Positions 13,065-27,800 are shown, counted from the first letter of the stretch. The stretch is DNA of 64,000 nucleotides from Otis tarda (GCA_026413225.1 CM048554.1:47835963-47899962), one strand, 5' to 3'. The notes: generated by a model not told the origin, from the sequence alone. Numbers and translations are program-made.

Positions 13065-13395
13065 TTTAAGGAGGGAAGACTGAAGGGGATCTTTCTGCTC
13101 TCTTCAGCTATCTAAGGGAAGGGTATGGAGAAGACAGGAACAGAGTTGACTTAGAGTTGTGTGATAGCAGGATGAGAGGAAATGGTGATAAGTTGCAACA
13201 AAGGAATATCCAATTAAATATTATGGAAAAAGGTTTCTGAATGAGGATATTTAAACACTGGAACAAATTGGCCAAAGAGGTTGTGGAGTTTAGCTGAACA
13301 AAGTCCTGAGCAACCTAAGCTGGTGCTGCTGGTGTCTGGAGCAGATGACCTCTAGAGGTCCTTTCTGATCCTTTCTGACCTAAACTAGACTATAG
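13065..13395 (+). mobile_element. Old CR1 3'-end fragment
   Basis: A heavily eroded CR1 3' end on the plus strand. Recognisable landmarks in the correct order are: GAGGGAAGACTGAAGGGGAT near 13070-13090 (the gaggctgaggggagacc region of CR1 ORF2); GATAGCAGGATGAGAGGAAA near 13165; ACACTGGAACAAATTGGCCA near 13256; GAGCAACCTAA near 13310; and AGATGACCTCTAGAGGTCC near 13342. The usual ATTCTATG tail is no longer recognisable. There is no open frame, and substitutions and small indels are frequent, so this is the oldest CR1 copy in the window. It shows the same orientation as the copies at 30 kb and further right. Confidence 0.85.
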
Positions 13396-14200
13396 TCCTA
13401 GCTGACATCCACACATCCATTCATGGTGTGCTGCTTGAAGAGAAGAGATAACTTCAGACTGTGTTTGTTGGATAGGATTTTAAGTTTCTAATTTCAGGAG
13501 AGAGGAATCTAGTTCAGGCAGTTCGTGTCGCTCTGTAATGCAAAGTGCTGTAAGCAGACGGAATCTGAGGATGCACTTCCAAAGTGTATATTTTCTTTTT
13601 TAAAGTTGGTTTTTTTATTATTTTTTAAACTCCCCCTAGTGCTCTATGTCAGGAACATCCAGCATGAACTAAACATTTGCTCAGGATCAGATCTATTGTT
13701 TAAACTTAATCACAGGTGAAAAAAACCTGTTATTGCAGAACCACTCTGTGTAACAGTCTGGAAGAGTCAGCAGTCTGCAGCAGATTGGAAAAGCTCCAAC
13801 TTGCTTCTCGTACTCATATGTTTTCATGCTTTCTGGTACTGTGATAGATTTTTGGTTTCTCAGATTTCAGTTTAGCTTTTAGATTTACTTGAGCTGCTGT
13901 AACAGCGAAATGTGGTTGTTCTTTGGTGAGCCTTGCAGCTGAATATGGCAGATAAAAAGCTTATCTCTCTCTACTGTGTTGTTCAACATTTTTAAAAGTT
14001 GCTTCTAGTTTCAAATGGGAACAATACAGAGAGGATTAGCTTTATCTTAGGAAATGCAACAAAACAGGGCAAATGAGATGCAGAGGCATCCAGGCTGAAA
14101 CTTGCTATTTGAGGTACCGCAAAGATGTGTGCAGTTGTAAGGATGCTGACACACAGTTTAGTGCTCCTCTTGATTCTGGCCCAAATATCCGCTCTTTGGG

Positions 14201-14422
14201 GTTTTAATTTAATTTTTTTTTTGTCTCATTTTCTATTTCCGTTCTCGTTTTTCTTTTCCCTTTGCACGTACTATTTTCTCATACTTTGTCCCCAGAATTT
14301 CTGTTTTATTATGTCCTTATTTGCTTATCCTGCAGGTCTTTCCTCCTTTCCCTCCTTTATTTGGTTTTTTTTTTTCTACTTTTTTCCTGATATCTTCTCT
14401 ACCTTTTTTTTAACCATTCTCA
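14201..14422 (+). repeat. Long T-rich/pyrimidine-biased tract
   Basis: About 220 bases strongly biased to T and C on the plus strand, with several T runs of 8-11 and few purines. It produces an artificial hydrophobic Phe/Leu/Ser-rich reading frame (14125-14514). It is best described as low-complexity strand-asymmetric DNA. Confidence 0.75.
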
Positions 14423-17400
14423 GCATTAGCTGTGCACCAGCCCATACCCTTAGATATTGCTGTACAATTTTGTATTCTCTTCCTTATTCCATTTTCAAGC
14501 CTGAAAGAATGTGATTTTGCATCTGCAGAAAAGTAAAATCCCCAGCAGTCTACTGAAATGGCTGTTGCTAACAGTAATAATCACACAGACCTTACGCCTC
14601 CTGACTCCAGGATAGTACTGAAATAGCACCTAACTGAGTGCAGGTCCTGGGGGTCTGCAGAGATTGAGGGGTCTTTGGAGCAGGGGACTATCTGTGAGGT
14701 TTGTGTTGCTGAGCCTTCCTGAGCATGCCTTTGCCACACAGCAAAGCTGATGTCTCTGAAGGCTTTCTCTTGTGGCTGTCAAGGGTGACCTGTCCCAAGA
14801 GTCCTTTCCAAAGCAGGTTTCTCTTCGTCACCTCCGATTAGCCTGATATGAAAAGGTGTTTATTCACTCTTCTGACTGCCACTGATTAATTCCGATCAAT
14901 GGCAGCCTCTTTAAAGTTCAACTGCTCAGCTTAATTTTTGCACATTAACTTAGTTCTATAAATCTCTACTTCCCCCCGATAATTATCTGGTACTCTTTAC
15001 TTAGAGCAGTCACTCGGATGACAGGTCAGCAGTACACCTTAAATGAGTTATGGCTTTGGCTTCTGAACCCGGTACATAGAAAGATGGAAGCAGAGAAGCA
15101 TAGCGTGTTCAGCTTCTGGTTTTACTGGCTGCAGCTTCGGCCATCGTATGGGCTGAGTCAATGTCAGGTCCAAAGCCAATGCAGTGATACTGAAAGTAGC
15201 CACAGCCCTATCATCAGCAGTGCTTGTCATCTTCATTGTGAGTTACATGGCTTTGTATGCTAGAAAATTTTGTAGCTTTTTATTTTAATTAAGCATATTA
15301 AAAGAAGAAATTGAGGAAATGTTTTATTTCCCAAGTTGCTTTTTTTTTTTTTAAACAGTAGAATGGTAATGGAATGAACACAATCTACCTGCCTCTTTCA
15401 TCTGTTGTCTGCCAACGGTGCATCAAGTTATAGGGGATGAAATGGAGAGCAGCTTGTGGTGGCATCCAGCCAGCTCGCAGTGAGAGAGGTTGCCTCCAGA
15501 GCTCTCCTGCTAATGAAATATGCTGTTTCATTGATGGGTATTGATTAGCATTGGCACGTATTCCTGGGGCCTTTTGCACAGACAGGGTTCTAGGGAAGAA
15601 ACCAAGCTGTACATCTTGTTTTTGCATCCTGGGCTTGTACAGACTTGCTGTACAGGCTGAAGTAGCTGTAAGAAGTTGTGAGAGAAGGGAGGATGATCTA
15701 AATGTGGGTTGTGTTACAACAGGCAGTGCCAGCTTGTGGTGATCAGGTGTTGAGAGTGCTGAGTTAAGTGCTGAGAGTGAGGAGAGAAACAGTGGCATTG
15801 TGGAAGGTACAGAGCAGGAAAGTGGCTGTGGTGTCCTGTGAAGGAAGGAGCTGATGAAGAGCAGTGACATGGAGTGCTTCAATACAGTGTGTCTTTGCTG
15901 TTGTAAGTAATTGGCGGGAATGCTGTGTTTCGGTGCTTAGAGTCAGCAGAATGGCAGATCACTGTACTGCAGGACTGTCGTGTGTGGTATCGCCCTGGGA
16001 ACATTTCTTTGAGAAGCCCTTTGTCCCTATCTCGATTATGTCTTGCCCATGAGACACAATTGAAGATCATAAGGGCTGTTCTGTAGTTCTGAGTCTAATG
16101 GAGGAAATGAGCCTTCTAGAAATTGTTCATTCTTCATAGAAAGCAAACAAAAAGATGTATTGACAATGTGCACGCAGCACATTGAGTGTCTCCCTTCTTT
16201 GTCCCAGGTTAGACAGGGGACTGGCACTGTTATCCTCAAATGAGACTCGAACTGCAGAAGCTACAGACTAGGAGAAGCTGAATACCTGCGAACACTGATG
16301 GGTGTTTTAGTGGCTGGCACCTAACTGAAAGAGTTGTATCCATAAAAATCAGGGTGCAAAGAGTTATTTATTAGAGAATTCAGCAAGTTACTAGGTAAAA
16401 TGGAACAAGGCCACCCAATATTCAGGATATTGAACCCAAATTATACAGCTGATGAAAAGCCAGAAATAGGAGACTTCACTGTAGCACCTAACTAATAAAT
16501 CTATTCTGAGATAAAGAGCAGGAGCTGCAGGAGTTTTGTTGCTGAGAGTCACTGGATTTGCTACATGGAAATTAGTGGGATTCTGCTCACGCTGCTATCA
16601 AGTGACAAAAATCTGCCTTTCATGTAGGTGAAATAAGGCCGTGCTTTGTAGTATTTCTCTGTAATAATGGGCTCCCTGTTCCTCTTTACTCATTTGTATT
16701 TGAACTAGTCATAATTAGTAGTGCCATACATTTGGCAGGCAGTGATGGGCAGGTGGCCACGCCACTTAGCAGAACTGGAGCTTAGGAAGCAGTGATCGCT
16801 GTCCTAGCGCTTCTCTGCCAACTCAGGTGTAGCAGTTAACACTGCTGAAACCCTCGCTTCCCTAGCATTTGATTTTTGGATGCAAATTGTATTAGTGAGC
16901 CAAACTTCACATCTTATTTTATAGTAGTTGACAACGGCTTTCCAGTATCATTCAGCACATCTCCCAGTTCTTCTCTAATTGAGCAAAATCAGGCTTTGGG
17001 AAAAAAAAATAGCTGTATCGTGATGTACAGATGAGTTTGTCAGCTTGTCTAGTACCATTTTCATGATGTCCCTCATTAACTCCATTACTTCGTGTTGCCA
17101 TGCAGTTTTGTTAAATGGCAGTAGGGAACATCTTAGTTTATTAAATCCAGTAAAGGCCAAATTTGAATAAATTGTAGCTAATTATAAATTCAACTGGAAA
17201 CATGATGTGGTGTAAAACAAAATTACACCATTCCTCTTCCTCTGTTGTTGTTGAGTAAGTGCTTTGCCTGCTTTTCCTGAAGAACAGCCTCTCTTTTTTT
17301 TGTTGTTGTTGTATTACTTTCCAAAGTATCTACCTTGAATTTTCTGGGCAGTGATTCAAAATAAAACTAAAATTGCAGGGGTTATTTCAAATGGCTGAGG

Positions 17401-18090
17401 CAGTCCCCATCTACCTTCCCCTTCTTACCTGAGCAAGCACTATTAAATGTTAAAGTGAAATTGTCACAAAAGAACTAATTTAGCCACAGATTAAGGCAGT
17501 CTCATCTTCAAGTGGATTGTGAACTGGTGTCACTTGGATCACCCATTCAGCATTGCCAAATGTGAAAAGGAAAATATCAGAAATCTGATCACAAAAAATG
17601 TCTTAATGCCTTAAAAATCATTTTAGAGCTTTGCTTCATTTGTATTTTCTATCATAATCTTGATTTCTTGGCTATTGGCTGTAGTCCAGCTGTGTTTCAG
17701 GTAGCTTTCTACAAACATGAAGGCTGCATACAAACTCTGGTTTCACTGAAAAGCTGAAATTTTTATGCTACTCCAGGACCTAGGGCTTTAAAAAAAATGA
17801 TCTAGATTTCCCAATATAGGGATTTTTGGTTCTGATAGCTCCAGCTAGAAGTTCAGCATTACCATTTCTGTTTGTCTCCATCTTGGAGCTGATTTCCAGC
17901 TCAAGAAAGAAAGGAAGAAATTACAAAGTTTGAAGGTGCAAGTAATCATATCAGGAGCACTCAACTGGACTTGCAGAGGCTGTAGGGGAAATGTATTCCT
18001 TTCTACGTGCCACTATTAAGTTCTCTCTTTCCTAAGTATATCATTTTTAGTTGCTTCCTAGTGCTATTTTAAGAGCAGTACAGTTTCCTG

Positions 18091-18108
18091 TTTTTTTTTT
18101 TTTTTTTT
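18091..18108 (+). repeat. Poly(T), 18 bases
   Basis: Uninterrupted run of 18 T. No AATAAA-like signal or retrocopy body was recognised next to it on the minus strand. Confidence 0.9.
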
Positions 18109-21100
18109 CTCGTAACAAATATGTCCTCCAAATTTTGCTTCGCCAGAAATGGTTCAGGATTTTCAGTCTGGTCATTTCATGAGAAGAGAAAAAAATATTT
18201 AATGAAGGTGAGCTCTGGCCATCACCTTTATTTATCTGAAAGGCTGAGAGCCTTTAGGCCATTACCTTCCTGCATTTTCCAGATGTTACTTACATGAACT
18301 TTCTGTTTTTCTTCACTCCTGCAGAGGAGTCTTGTGAATGATTTGTCTTGTTTTGCTTATCAAGACTGTAGCGGAGCCATAATGGAAATCAGATTCTCTG
18401 ATGGCCTAATGCTCCATCCTTTTACCCTGCTTTGAATTTTGCAGTTAAAGTGGTACATACACTGTACAGCACAGAAGCTTTTGCTGATCATGTAAGCTGT
18501 TGATTCTGATGAGACTTTGTTATATCCCTAAACTATAGGGAACTATATAGAAGAGTGATAGAAAAGAGGCTTATGCAGAACATTAGGAGCGGGGTTGTTT
18601 TCCAATTGTGACATGTAAGATTGAGGCTACCCTTGGCTTTGGTTGCATAGCTATATTATAAGAAAATGCATGATACAGTTATGCACAAGCCACAGTCATT
18701 CTGAGCAAAATACTCTATATAACCCTCCAGATTTTCATACTTGTGATGATTCTGCTGTTTTGTCAAAGTAGGCTGTGAATACAGAGCAGCAAATGTGACC
18801 ATATGTTATATCTAATAAGGTTCTCCCTGAGATGAAGTACTTTAAGTAGCAATAATGGATGGTGGGAAGTGAATACAGTAAATAAAGAAATGAGGTTTTA
18901 CAAAAATATCTTATGCCACTTCCATATGTGTATATCTGTGTGTATTCAAAGGGAAGAAATAAGTAAACATGACATCCAAACATCCAAAGCTTGTGCCAGA
19001 TGTCTTATGCTTGGAGTCAAGTCCTACGTGAATCAAGAAAAGCTGTTGGGTTTGAAAGTTGACTCTGATCTGCTTTGCTTGATCTCATGCTCAGTAGAGA
19101 GCTTGTCAAATAAAGACCGCATCTATGAAAGAATGGCTTCTTAGAGAGTAGGAACACCTCTGTTGTATTGTCTTTAGTGTGTGGTTCCCAGTATTTAAAT
19201 GCAACTGCACTTAATGAGGCAGAAGAAAAAAACAGGCACAATTTTAGTTTTCTCCAATTCCTACTGGCACCCAAGGAATTCTCTATGCTGCAGAACAGAA
19301 GTTCTCTAATCCCTAGGAATGAGAAGTTGGGAAGCCCTTGCTGAAGCAGTGAGGGAGCTGTTGCATGTCCAGCACCGTACACTCAACCTTTTTTCAAGGG
19401 CTGAGCCACAAACTGGTGTTGCAAACAGGGCAAATCAAAATGCAATACACTCTCATACAAATGAGAATGATAGTGAGGTCTGGTTTTTATTATGCACATT
19501 ATCAATGTTTTGTGATCATTGCCATTTTCTCCTCTAGAAAGAGAGCTCCAGAAAAAAAAAAAAATCAAATTAGAGCTGTCAAAGTGAATGGGAGCGATGG
19601 TAACTTGGGAAATCTTCCAGGAACAGCAGTCTGTGTATGGACCACAGCATCTGTGACTGCCTGTAGTGTGATGTTTATATCTTACATTTCCATTCATTCT
19701 CCACACCAAGAACACAAAACTTGTAGCTGGTGCAGAAATTCTTACAATATCTGCTCTGAAATACAGCGATATCTAGTGGAGCCAGTTCACATTAAAAGCC
19801 AGAGTTACTTCTGTTTGAGTTCGTACTCTGCCTTTGTTGGTACGTTATAGACAGGGAATTCATTTTGGGAGGGCTGCAGAGGGGTTGGAGGGTTTCTTTC
19901 AGTCACCTAAAACGACCTCCTTAAACCATTCTGTTTCCTGTGGTGAAGGAAGGAAGACTTCGCAGTGCCAGAACAAATATGCCTAAGTTAGATGCAGGGA
20001 TGCGTTTTGAATAATGCTGCATTCAAGAATGCTGCCCAGTTTGCTCAGTGTGATGCGTTGTAAACTCTGCAACCATTTGTTACAGCAAGTAAGCAGGATG
20101 GCAGGAAGCAGCTTGCTGTGCATTTCTTTCCTGCTTAAATGGCTTGTTGAGCTGATAATTAATAAGCAACAGGACATTCCGCTTATCATAACTTTACTGG
20201 ATGGATGGTAAATTACTTACTGCTGGAGGTAGTCAGAAAGTACAGTAAATCAGTTATCTGTCAAGACTTCTCACATCTGTAGGAATTGCAGCTGTTGATG
20301 TATGGAATTAGAGCACTCCTTAAGAACTGTAATATGCACATGAGTTATTATTGTGTGGAAATCCCACATGAGATTCTTAAAATTATTTCAATTTGCTTCA
20401 GCTGAACACCAGGTACCCTAGTATCACATGGTCTTACAATCAAAGTAAGAGAAATTTTGGGGTGGAATAGTACACTCATATGTGGTTTCTGTGTATGCAC
20501 CTTTGCAGAGATACACTTGAGCTGAAACAGAGGTTAAAGTATTACCCACTGAATGCTTAAAAACGAAAAATTCCTAAAGTATCCTCAAAGTTTTCTTACT
20601 AATTCTGCTCAAATCTGATTCTGTTTAGACGTGATGCTGTAATGAGGTAACTCTTCAGTGTCTCCTGCACATACGCAAAATGTATAGGCACTCGTATAAG
20701 GCATGCTTATATTTAGCAGGGCATACTGGCTGACGTGCGGTATGTACCCTGTGGGCTAGGTGCTACCGCAAACAGCTGGATGCTTAGGAGGGCTGCTGAG
20801 CATGGTGCTGTGTTACCTACCCTCCAGGAAGGTGATGGGGAGCAGGTGCTGCTGACTCATGAGCCGATGAGAGTGCTGATGCTCATCCTAAGCAGCTGGT
20901 TATGAGTAATGCTGCTTTGCAGGAAGCTTTTGTGTGCCTGTGGCTGTCTTTCATAGCAGTTTCTGTTCTTGTTTTCTCTTCAGGTCAGCTCTTCTGTTAA
21001 GGTGATCAAAATGTGTCTTCAGGAGACATGTTGTCTTCATGAGAAAAGCTTCAGGTGATGAGCACATTGATCGTGCTTGCACCTGCACGCTTGTGGATTG

Positions 21101-24100
21101 CAGCACTGGGCCTGTACTTTAAAAATGGACTGTATCAGCGGTTCCCTAATGTGCTGGTACCCACCTGTTCATCAGCGCTCCGTTCAGTGTGCACGTCAGA
21201 GATTGCTTATGCAGTCAATCACACCATGCGGTGAGGCAGCCTCACTGTCTGGAAATGAAGTAAAGCTAGGAGTTAGTGCATTGCCTTGTTGCTCTGCTTT
21301 TGTCACTGCACTGCAGCTAGTGGGAGCAAGTCCTCCTGAGTCTTGTCCCCACTGACAACACAGTTCTAGAGTCTAAAGGTCTGTAAATAGAAAAGACCTG
21401 TTAAAGCTGCAAGGCTCTACATCTTTTTACTATTTTTTTTTCTTTTTTGCTGCTAGAACCATGTAAAAGAATTGGAAGGATTTTCAGTTCCTTTGTGAGG
21501 AATCCTCACGCCCAAGCTTCTGCTGGGGGATGGAGTGGAAATGGCATAGCTGCAAAGTGAAAGCCTTTTTCCATTCATGCTTAACACAGTGTTGTGAACG
21601 TCACTAAGCAAGAATTAAATTGACGCATTTGAACAGTTTCACTCTTTGAAGAGGCACTTCTTAGTTCATCTTTAAAAGCTTGAGGCTGTTTCTTCATGAT
21701 AGTCTGCTAATGCAAGGACACTGCTAACAGGTTGCTTCTAAAAGCTTGTCACGTTTATTTATATCCTTGACGGAAGCGAGCACTGTGAGAGCTTCTCTAT
21801 TAGGGCTGCAATGTAAGAGACGTGAGTAAGGAACAGCTTTGAAGGAGCTGCATGATCAATCAGATAGGACAGTTGCAACACATCATTCTCTCTGCTTTGG
21901 CAAGCACTGACTGCTTGGCTTCTTGGAGCCACCTTTGCAGCAACAGTAAATGCTTTGGCCTGGAGACAGCCAGCCAGATTCATAGCAGTTACCTGGACTT
22001 GTCGGCATAGCATATGGATGGAGGTAACGGTCCTGAATTTTTCTCCTCCTGGTAGGCAGTGGGCACTCTTTCAATTCAAATGGCCAGCATTCTATATTAG
22101 ACTCATCCTAATCCAGCAAAGTCTTGGAAGCCAGAGCAGGACGGGAAATGGTTTTCCTGTCTTGGGGAGGTACTGAGTCTCCAAAAAATTCCCTGTCATA
22201 GTCTGGGATAAAACCAGTCAAAAACCAGTTAGTTTTCCTGACCTGTCAGATGGTATCCAGGGAGATAGATAACATCTTAGGTTTAGGTTTAAATTTCACT
22301 TAGACTTGAATTTTTTTAATTGAAAAATAAAATCTTAGCTTGCATTTCAAAACAAGATTTTTGGGGCTGTGATTATTTTTTTTTCCTCCTGTAGGAAATG
22401 GTAAAAGGTTCTGTTTAATCAAGTTTTTTAATGATAAATCACACACAAAGGTTCGTATAAATTTGGCTCTCCCTTTCTGAAGTTGCAAAGTCAGTGTAAC
22501 AGTGTATTTTGGGTCAGAAATGTTTTCGGACAGCTACTACTATCTAAATACCTCATATTGAATCCAGGACATTTTAGTAGGCTACTACTGCAACATGTGC
22601 ATATTAAGTTTGAACATTTCTTCCTGCAAGTTCAATATCAGATTCTTCAAAGGGAGAGAGGTTTGGTCAGGATTACAAAGAATTAGAAGTCATGGATGGA
22701 GACAGTAGACTGCAAATCCAGCAGGTCATCTGTAGTTGTCCAGTTGCAGTTCTTCAGCAATCTTTGGCGCTTTAACCATTGGCAACCAATTCAGTGTTTT
22801 ACACCTGGTCATATTCAGTCTGTAGCAAAATGTAGCAAGTTCTAGTAGCTCTGTAGAAGACACAAGAGTAGACATTGGTCTAGTTACAGGCATATAGATA
22901 TATCTGTCTATAATTGTTTCTTGCTGTCTCATACCCTGCAATGTTGCGTATGGCTGGTGAGTGTTTCCACTGTGCGCCTTCAGCTCTGACTCAAGTAGCT
23001 GGATGATTTCTCACCTGCGTAAGGCATTAAACGATCATCTGGTGAGGAAGGATTTCAGCGGATCTGAAGCTCACTGTACTCTTTCTGATTCTTATATCTT
23101 GTTATCCTCACTTTGCTAATTTTCTGGCAGACAGATGTGTTCTTTTGTTGCTGTCCACATAAAAAAAACTTAATTAAAATAGGAAGTGGTAATGCTTCTC
23201 AGATACAGCTGTTGTCCCCACCTCCAAATACAAAGTGTCAATTTAACAATGGCATCAAAATGCCCCAAAACAAGCAGTAACCTGGTCAGTAAGTCCATGC
23301 TGGCAGCAGGTGCATGTGCAGCAGATCAAGGGAAGACCATGAGCAGCATGTGTCCATCAGTGCCTTTGGCAGCATGGCTGGCTGCAGCCTGCCTCAGGAT
23401 CACACAGCAGCAGCCAGAGCTGTGCCTGCTGGAAAGCAAAGTGTTCATGAAGGTGTCAGGCTTTTAAAGACACAAAGAACTTGGACGTGCTGTGAAGCTG
23501 GCCAGGCTTGGTCTCAAAGCAGAGGAGCTATGATCACTCACTAGTGAGTATTGCAGGGGGCAAAATCAGTCTGCTGGCCCCGCTGCAGCCCTCAGCTGCC
23601 CTCCAGGCCTCTTTGATGAACCAGCACACTCATCAGCACCATGGTGCTAACTGATATCAAAGCGTAGTTTTTCTTTACTAGAAAGCAGCACACTGAAAAC
23701 TGTAGCTAAAAATTTCAATTTTTTTTTTGGTGCAGCAGAAGCAGTTTTGGTGTGTTAAGGCAACAGCATTGCATTGGCTGCTGCCTTTCTCATTAAAATG
23801 TCTTGGCAAAGGATGTTGAACAGCTTCCTTGAGCTGTTTGTCCCACAAGCATCCAGGCAGGATGTTCAGAAGTAGGACATTTGAAAAAAAAACACATGGT
23901 GTGTTTTTATTTAATAATAAGATCCATTTTCTCTGAGTTATAATCAAAACTTGGTGAATTTATACATGAAAAACATTAGTATGATTATCAGAGAGGAGAT
24001 TGAAAACATACAGCTGCAGAGAGGAAAGCCTTGGGGAAAAAAAAAACCCTTCAGCATTGTCTTCCTGGTTTTATCTTGGGTTTTTTGATCATAGTGTCCC

Positions 24101-24827
24101 AGTTAAAAGTAGGTGTTCCCTGGTAAATGTATATATCCTAATTCATTAACTTCACATCAGATGAACAAGAGACATCGTTTGAGAATGAATTGCCAGTTCA
24201 CTAATTAGTCTGTTGATTTTACCAAAACACAATATCCCTGACAGTGACATAGCAGAATTATGGTTCTTTTTGGGACAATCTGCTCCATGCTACAGATTAG
24301 TAAAAATTAAAATAAAATAAAACTGAAAGGAAAAAGAAAACTGAGAGAGAAGCCCACAGTCATTGAGGACTAAGAGGCAAGTATATGGAAATCAGTTTCA
24401 TCACTCCTATTCGTCTTTTTTATATTGAGTTTTGAAGGAAAACTAATTGAAGTAATTGAAGTTATTTCTCTTGGTCTGACATTCATTAAAATCCCCTGGA
24501 ATATGTAATGAATGTGGTTAATATATCAAAAGATCTAAACTGAGAAGGAGGGGGCTTTTTTATCCTGTCTCTCACCTTATCCCTTCACCCTGCCGTTGTG
24601 TGTTTGAGCATATTTCTTCCTCAGTGTAATAGTGGATACACAAAATATTTTTGTTATAGTTCTCACTTTGAAATATAGTGTCTCACCTTGTCAGAGAAGG
24701 AAAAGCAAGACTGTTTCACTCTTCAGGATTGCCGGGCATGCTTTAAAATCAGTAAACATGGTTAAACGCTCTCTTATAACAGACTGTGTCTAGCTGTTCG
24801 GGTTTAAAAGAAAATCTCCACATGCAG

Positions 24828-24851
24828 GTGTATGCACATGCATGTACACAC
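24828..24851. repeat. Alternating purine-pyrimidine run
   Basis: Twenty-four consecutive bases alternate perfectly between purine and pyrimidine, mixing GT, AT, GC and AC steps rather than one dinucleotide. Such runs can adopt left-handed Z-DNA under supercoiling. It is not a simple microsatellite. Confidence 0.8.
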
Positions 24852-27800
24852 TTGAATGAATTTGGCGTTATGGCAAATTAGACGCAGCATCTGATTTGGA
24901 GATGGAAAAGCTGTTTATCAACCCAAGAGGTGGAACAGTGCCGGCACGTGCTCACCTGTTTCAAACTCAGCTGGCAGAGGCTTTTTCCACTAATGAGAAA
25001 GCAGCTCATTTTTGTTCTTTCAGCTGTTACTTGTGATGAGATCTCATTCCAAGTAATACTGATTAATACCAGATAGACTTTTCCTTTAAGAACTGGAGAA
25101 CACCCCTAGCTTATTCCATACAAAAAATAGCTGTAGGTGGTAATGAGCTTTCGCACAAGCTCATAAGAAATAAAAATTATTGATCCAGCTGCCTGTTTTT
25201 CTTTTTTCTTTTTTTTTTAATACGATAGAAATCCAGAACACAGTTTTATCTAGAGAATGGTGTAAGGAAGGATATGCAAGTGTATGTAGCATCACAAGGT
25301 ATTGCCTTTTTTTCCTTCTGTGAGTGCTAGTGCTGAAGATCAGAGCATCAGCACCTCTCTCACTTCTGTTCCTGCCCTTTTTTCAGTAGTTCATTTCTAA
25401 TGGTGTTAATTAAACTCTCAGTTTAAATAAATGACCTGAAGTAATAAAAAGCTTAACATTGCAAGTGCATAATTACTAGCAATCAGTACAGTACATTGCT
25501 TATTATTACTATTTATTATGATTTTAAAAATGAACTTTAAGACCAATAACCCCTTGATTTGATTCCTGAAAAAGATTATAGCATCATAGAATAGAGTGTT
25601 ATAATACTGATTGTATTTGCTGCCATATGTAAACAATATCCACTCAGTATGAGCTGTGCTGTAATACGTGGCTGCGAAGTGTCTGTGAAAATTAAGCACC
25701 AGGACAACACTGCCTCCGGAAAATATTTTAATAAAAGTGCCTTAAGAGAATGAGAATAGCTGGGATAATTTATCCTTTTATAATCCTTTCACATCCATAT
25801 AATTTCTGTCAGTGAGGCAATTTAACTACTAGTATTCTATGAAGTTTGACATTCCGGTCACATAATTGACTAGTTGCAGTAATATTTATCAGTTGCCTCC
25901 ATTTATTATGAACAGAATTCTCCAGATTTGCTTCAGACTTTGTCTGACACGGGAACTCGGGCTTTTGGAAATGAAATGCTGAGATTCAGCTTTCTAGCTG
26001 AACTCTTCTCACAAACCACAAAAAATTTCATAGAGAGACTGCATTAAAGTGCATGAATCTGGTCAAACACAGACAATAAGCATTGACTGTGGAGATCCAC
26101 TCATTGTTGAGGAATAGTGTTTACTAAGTTTGATTAAAAATACTTTAAAGCAACATTCTTAAAAGTAATGGGTGTCTGAGCGCTACATTTCAATTCTGGG
26201 GCTGTTTAATCAAGATCTAATGATGATTTTAAAATAAACTAAATAGTATACTTTTCCTCCATAACTGAATTAAGAAATATGACCTATCTCCTCCTAGAAG
26301 ATGGATAATCAGGTTGTATTATGTCATGTTTATACCTCCTCTGAAAACTCTGTTTATACTTCCACTGAGACAAAACTTCTCTTTGAAATTATTTTGTGAA
26401 AAAGCTTCAGTTGTTTTGTAAGAAAATTTGAGCAATCAAAAAATCCAGAAGTTTTATATCATCTAATATTATTATTTTGAGCACTTAGGTAAATGTTGTG
26501 GGGTCTGAACAGTATTTGTATTTTAACCATCTTCTGATCCCCTTTGCTACATTATTACTTATATCATTTTATTGTTACTGTCCCCTTGTGCCAGAGGTCT
26601 TTACAATGAGAGGAAGGTTTGCTTATCTTCAGGATGCTGAGATCTTTTTTTTCCTACTAAAACCAAGGTAATTCCAATGTAGAGATAAGCGGAGACTAGA
26701 TGTTAAAAATGGTGTGATTTTTGTAACCTGGTTAGGAGTAGGATGGATGCTTTTTACCACTGAAAAGAGGGCATGAGCTTTTTTTCATTTTTTTTCATAG
26801 CTTCAAGGTTTAAACAATGTTTGGACCTTGCTCCTGATCTGAATATAGAAAGATTACTGCACCCATGCAAGTCATAAGACAGATTGTGTGAAGCAAACAA
26901 AGATTTTATTTAGTGTCAGTACTCAGAGATTTGTTACTCTTTCTTGAAATGAAAAATAAAAAAAAAAAACATTAAAAATTTAGGAAATTCTTTATTTTCA
27001 GAATACGGGAAGGAGGGGGAGGCAATTCATATTTTTATTTATGGTTCTTATGCTTAGCAAAAGGAAGTTCTGGAAGTATGGGTTAATTTTATGAAAAGCT
27101 TAAAATAGTTTAAAACTCTGTAAATATGAATACTGTTATACTGGGAAATCAATTTATTGTTTTCAAATGTGCTGTAGGAGAATAGCAAAATTGCTATTCA
27201 GTGCTGACAAGCTGCAGAGATCTTCCTCTCAGATTTAAATTGTACAACTCTCTACGTAATGATGTGGCTCATGCTTGTCCCCTAAAGATAACCTTCTGAT
27301 ACTGTGATCCAGCAGAGTCCCTGTTTGTTGGTAGAAGTAAAAAAATGTAGTGTGTCCTGTTACCATGAATGGATTTAATTGAAGAGCAGGGGACAGTAGC
27401 AGTAGATTGTGAGTTTATACACTGTTTACAGTCTGTGGTAGAACCAGTTTGATAGAGAAGTTTCTTAGTACAAAGTGGAGTAAGGACAGCACTGAGGTCC
27501 TATGTTTTAGAAAAAAGAGGGATGGATATACCCCTAAAGGCTGGGTTTTTAAATGGATTTAGTGTTGCTCTGCATTGCCACAATGGCAATGATTTGGCTC
27601 GTTGGCTGTACATGTAGGCAGAGCGCAGAAGAGGCTGCCTTCAGGCAGCCCCTTGAAAGACATAGGAAATGCTACATCCTGACAGCACAGGGCTGCAGTG
27701 GTCTTGGTTCATTGGACTGGCAGTCAACTGGGTAAAGATGGGGAGGTGCTGGGATACAGCAGCCCTGGCAGGAAGGAGAAGACCTCAGCAGGGAGGAGGA

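Noticed and set aside
14125..14514. 129-residue hydrophobic frame that could look like a membrane protein
   Set aside because: It is produced by the T-rich tract (Phe/Leu/Ser codons) and has no topology or family signal.
15385..15882. 165-residue minus-strand frame
   Set aside because: Ser/Leu/Pro-rich without domain features; chance-like.
25578..25600. ATCATAGAAT resembling a minus-strand CR1 tail
   Set aside because: The following bases show no CR1 3' UTR; a single octamer is not enough.
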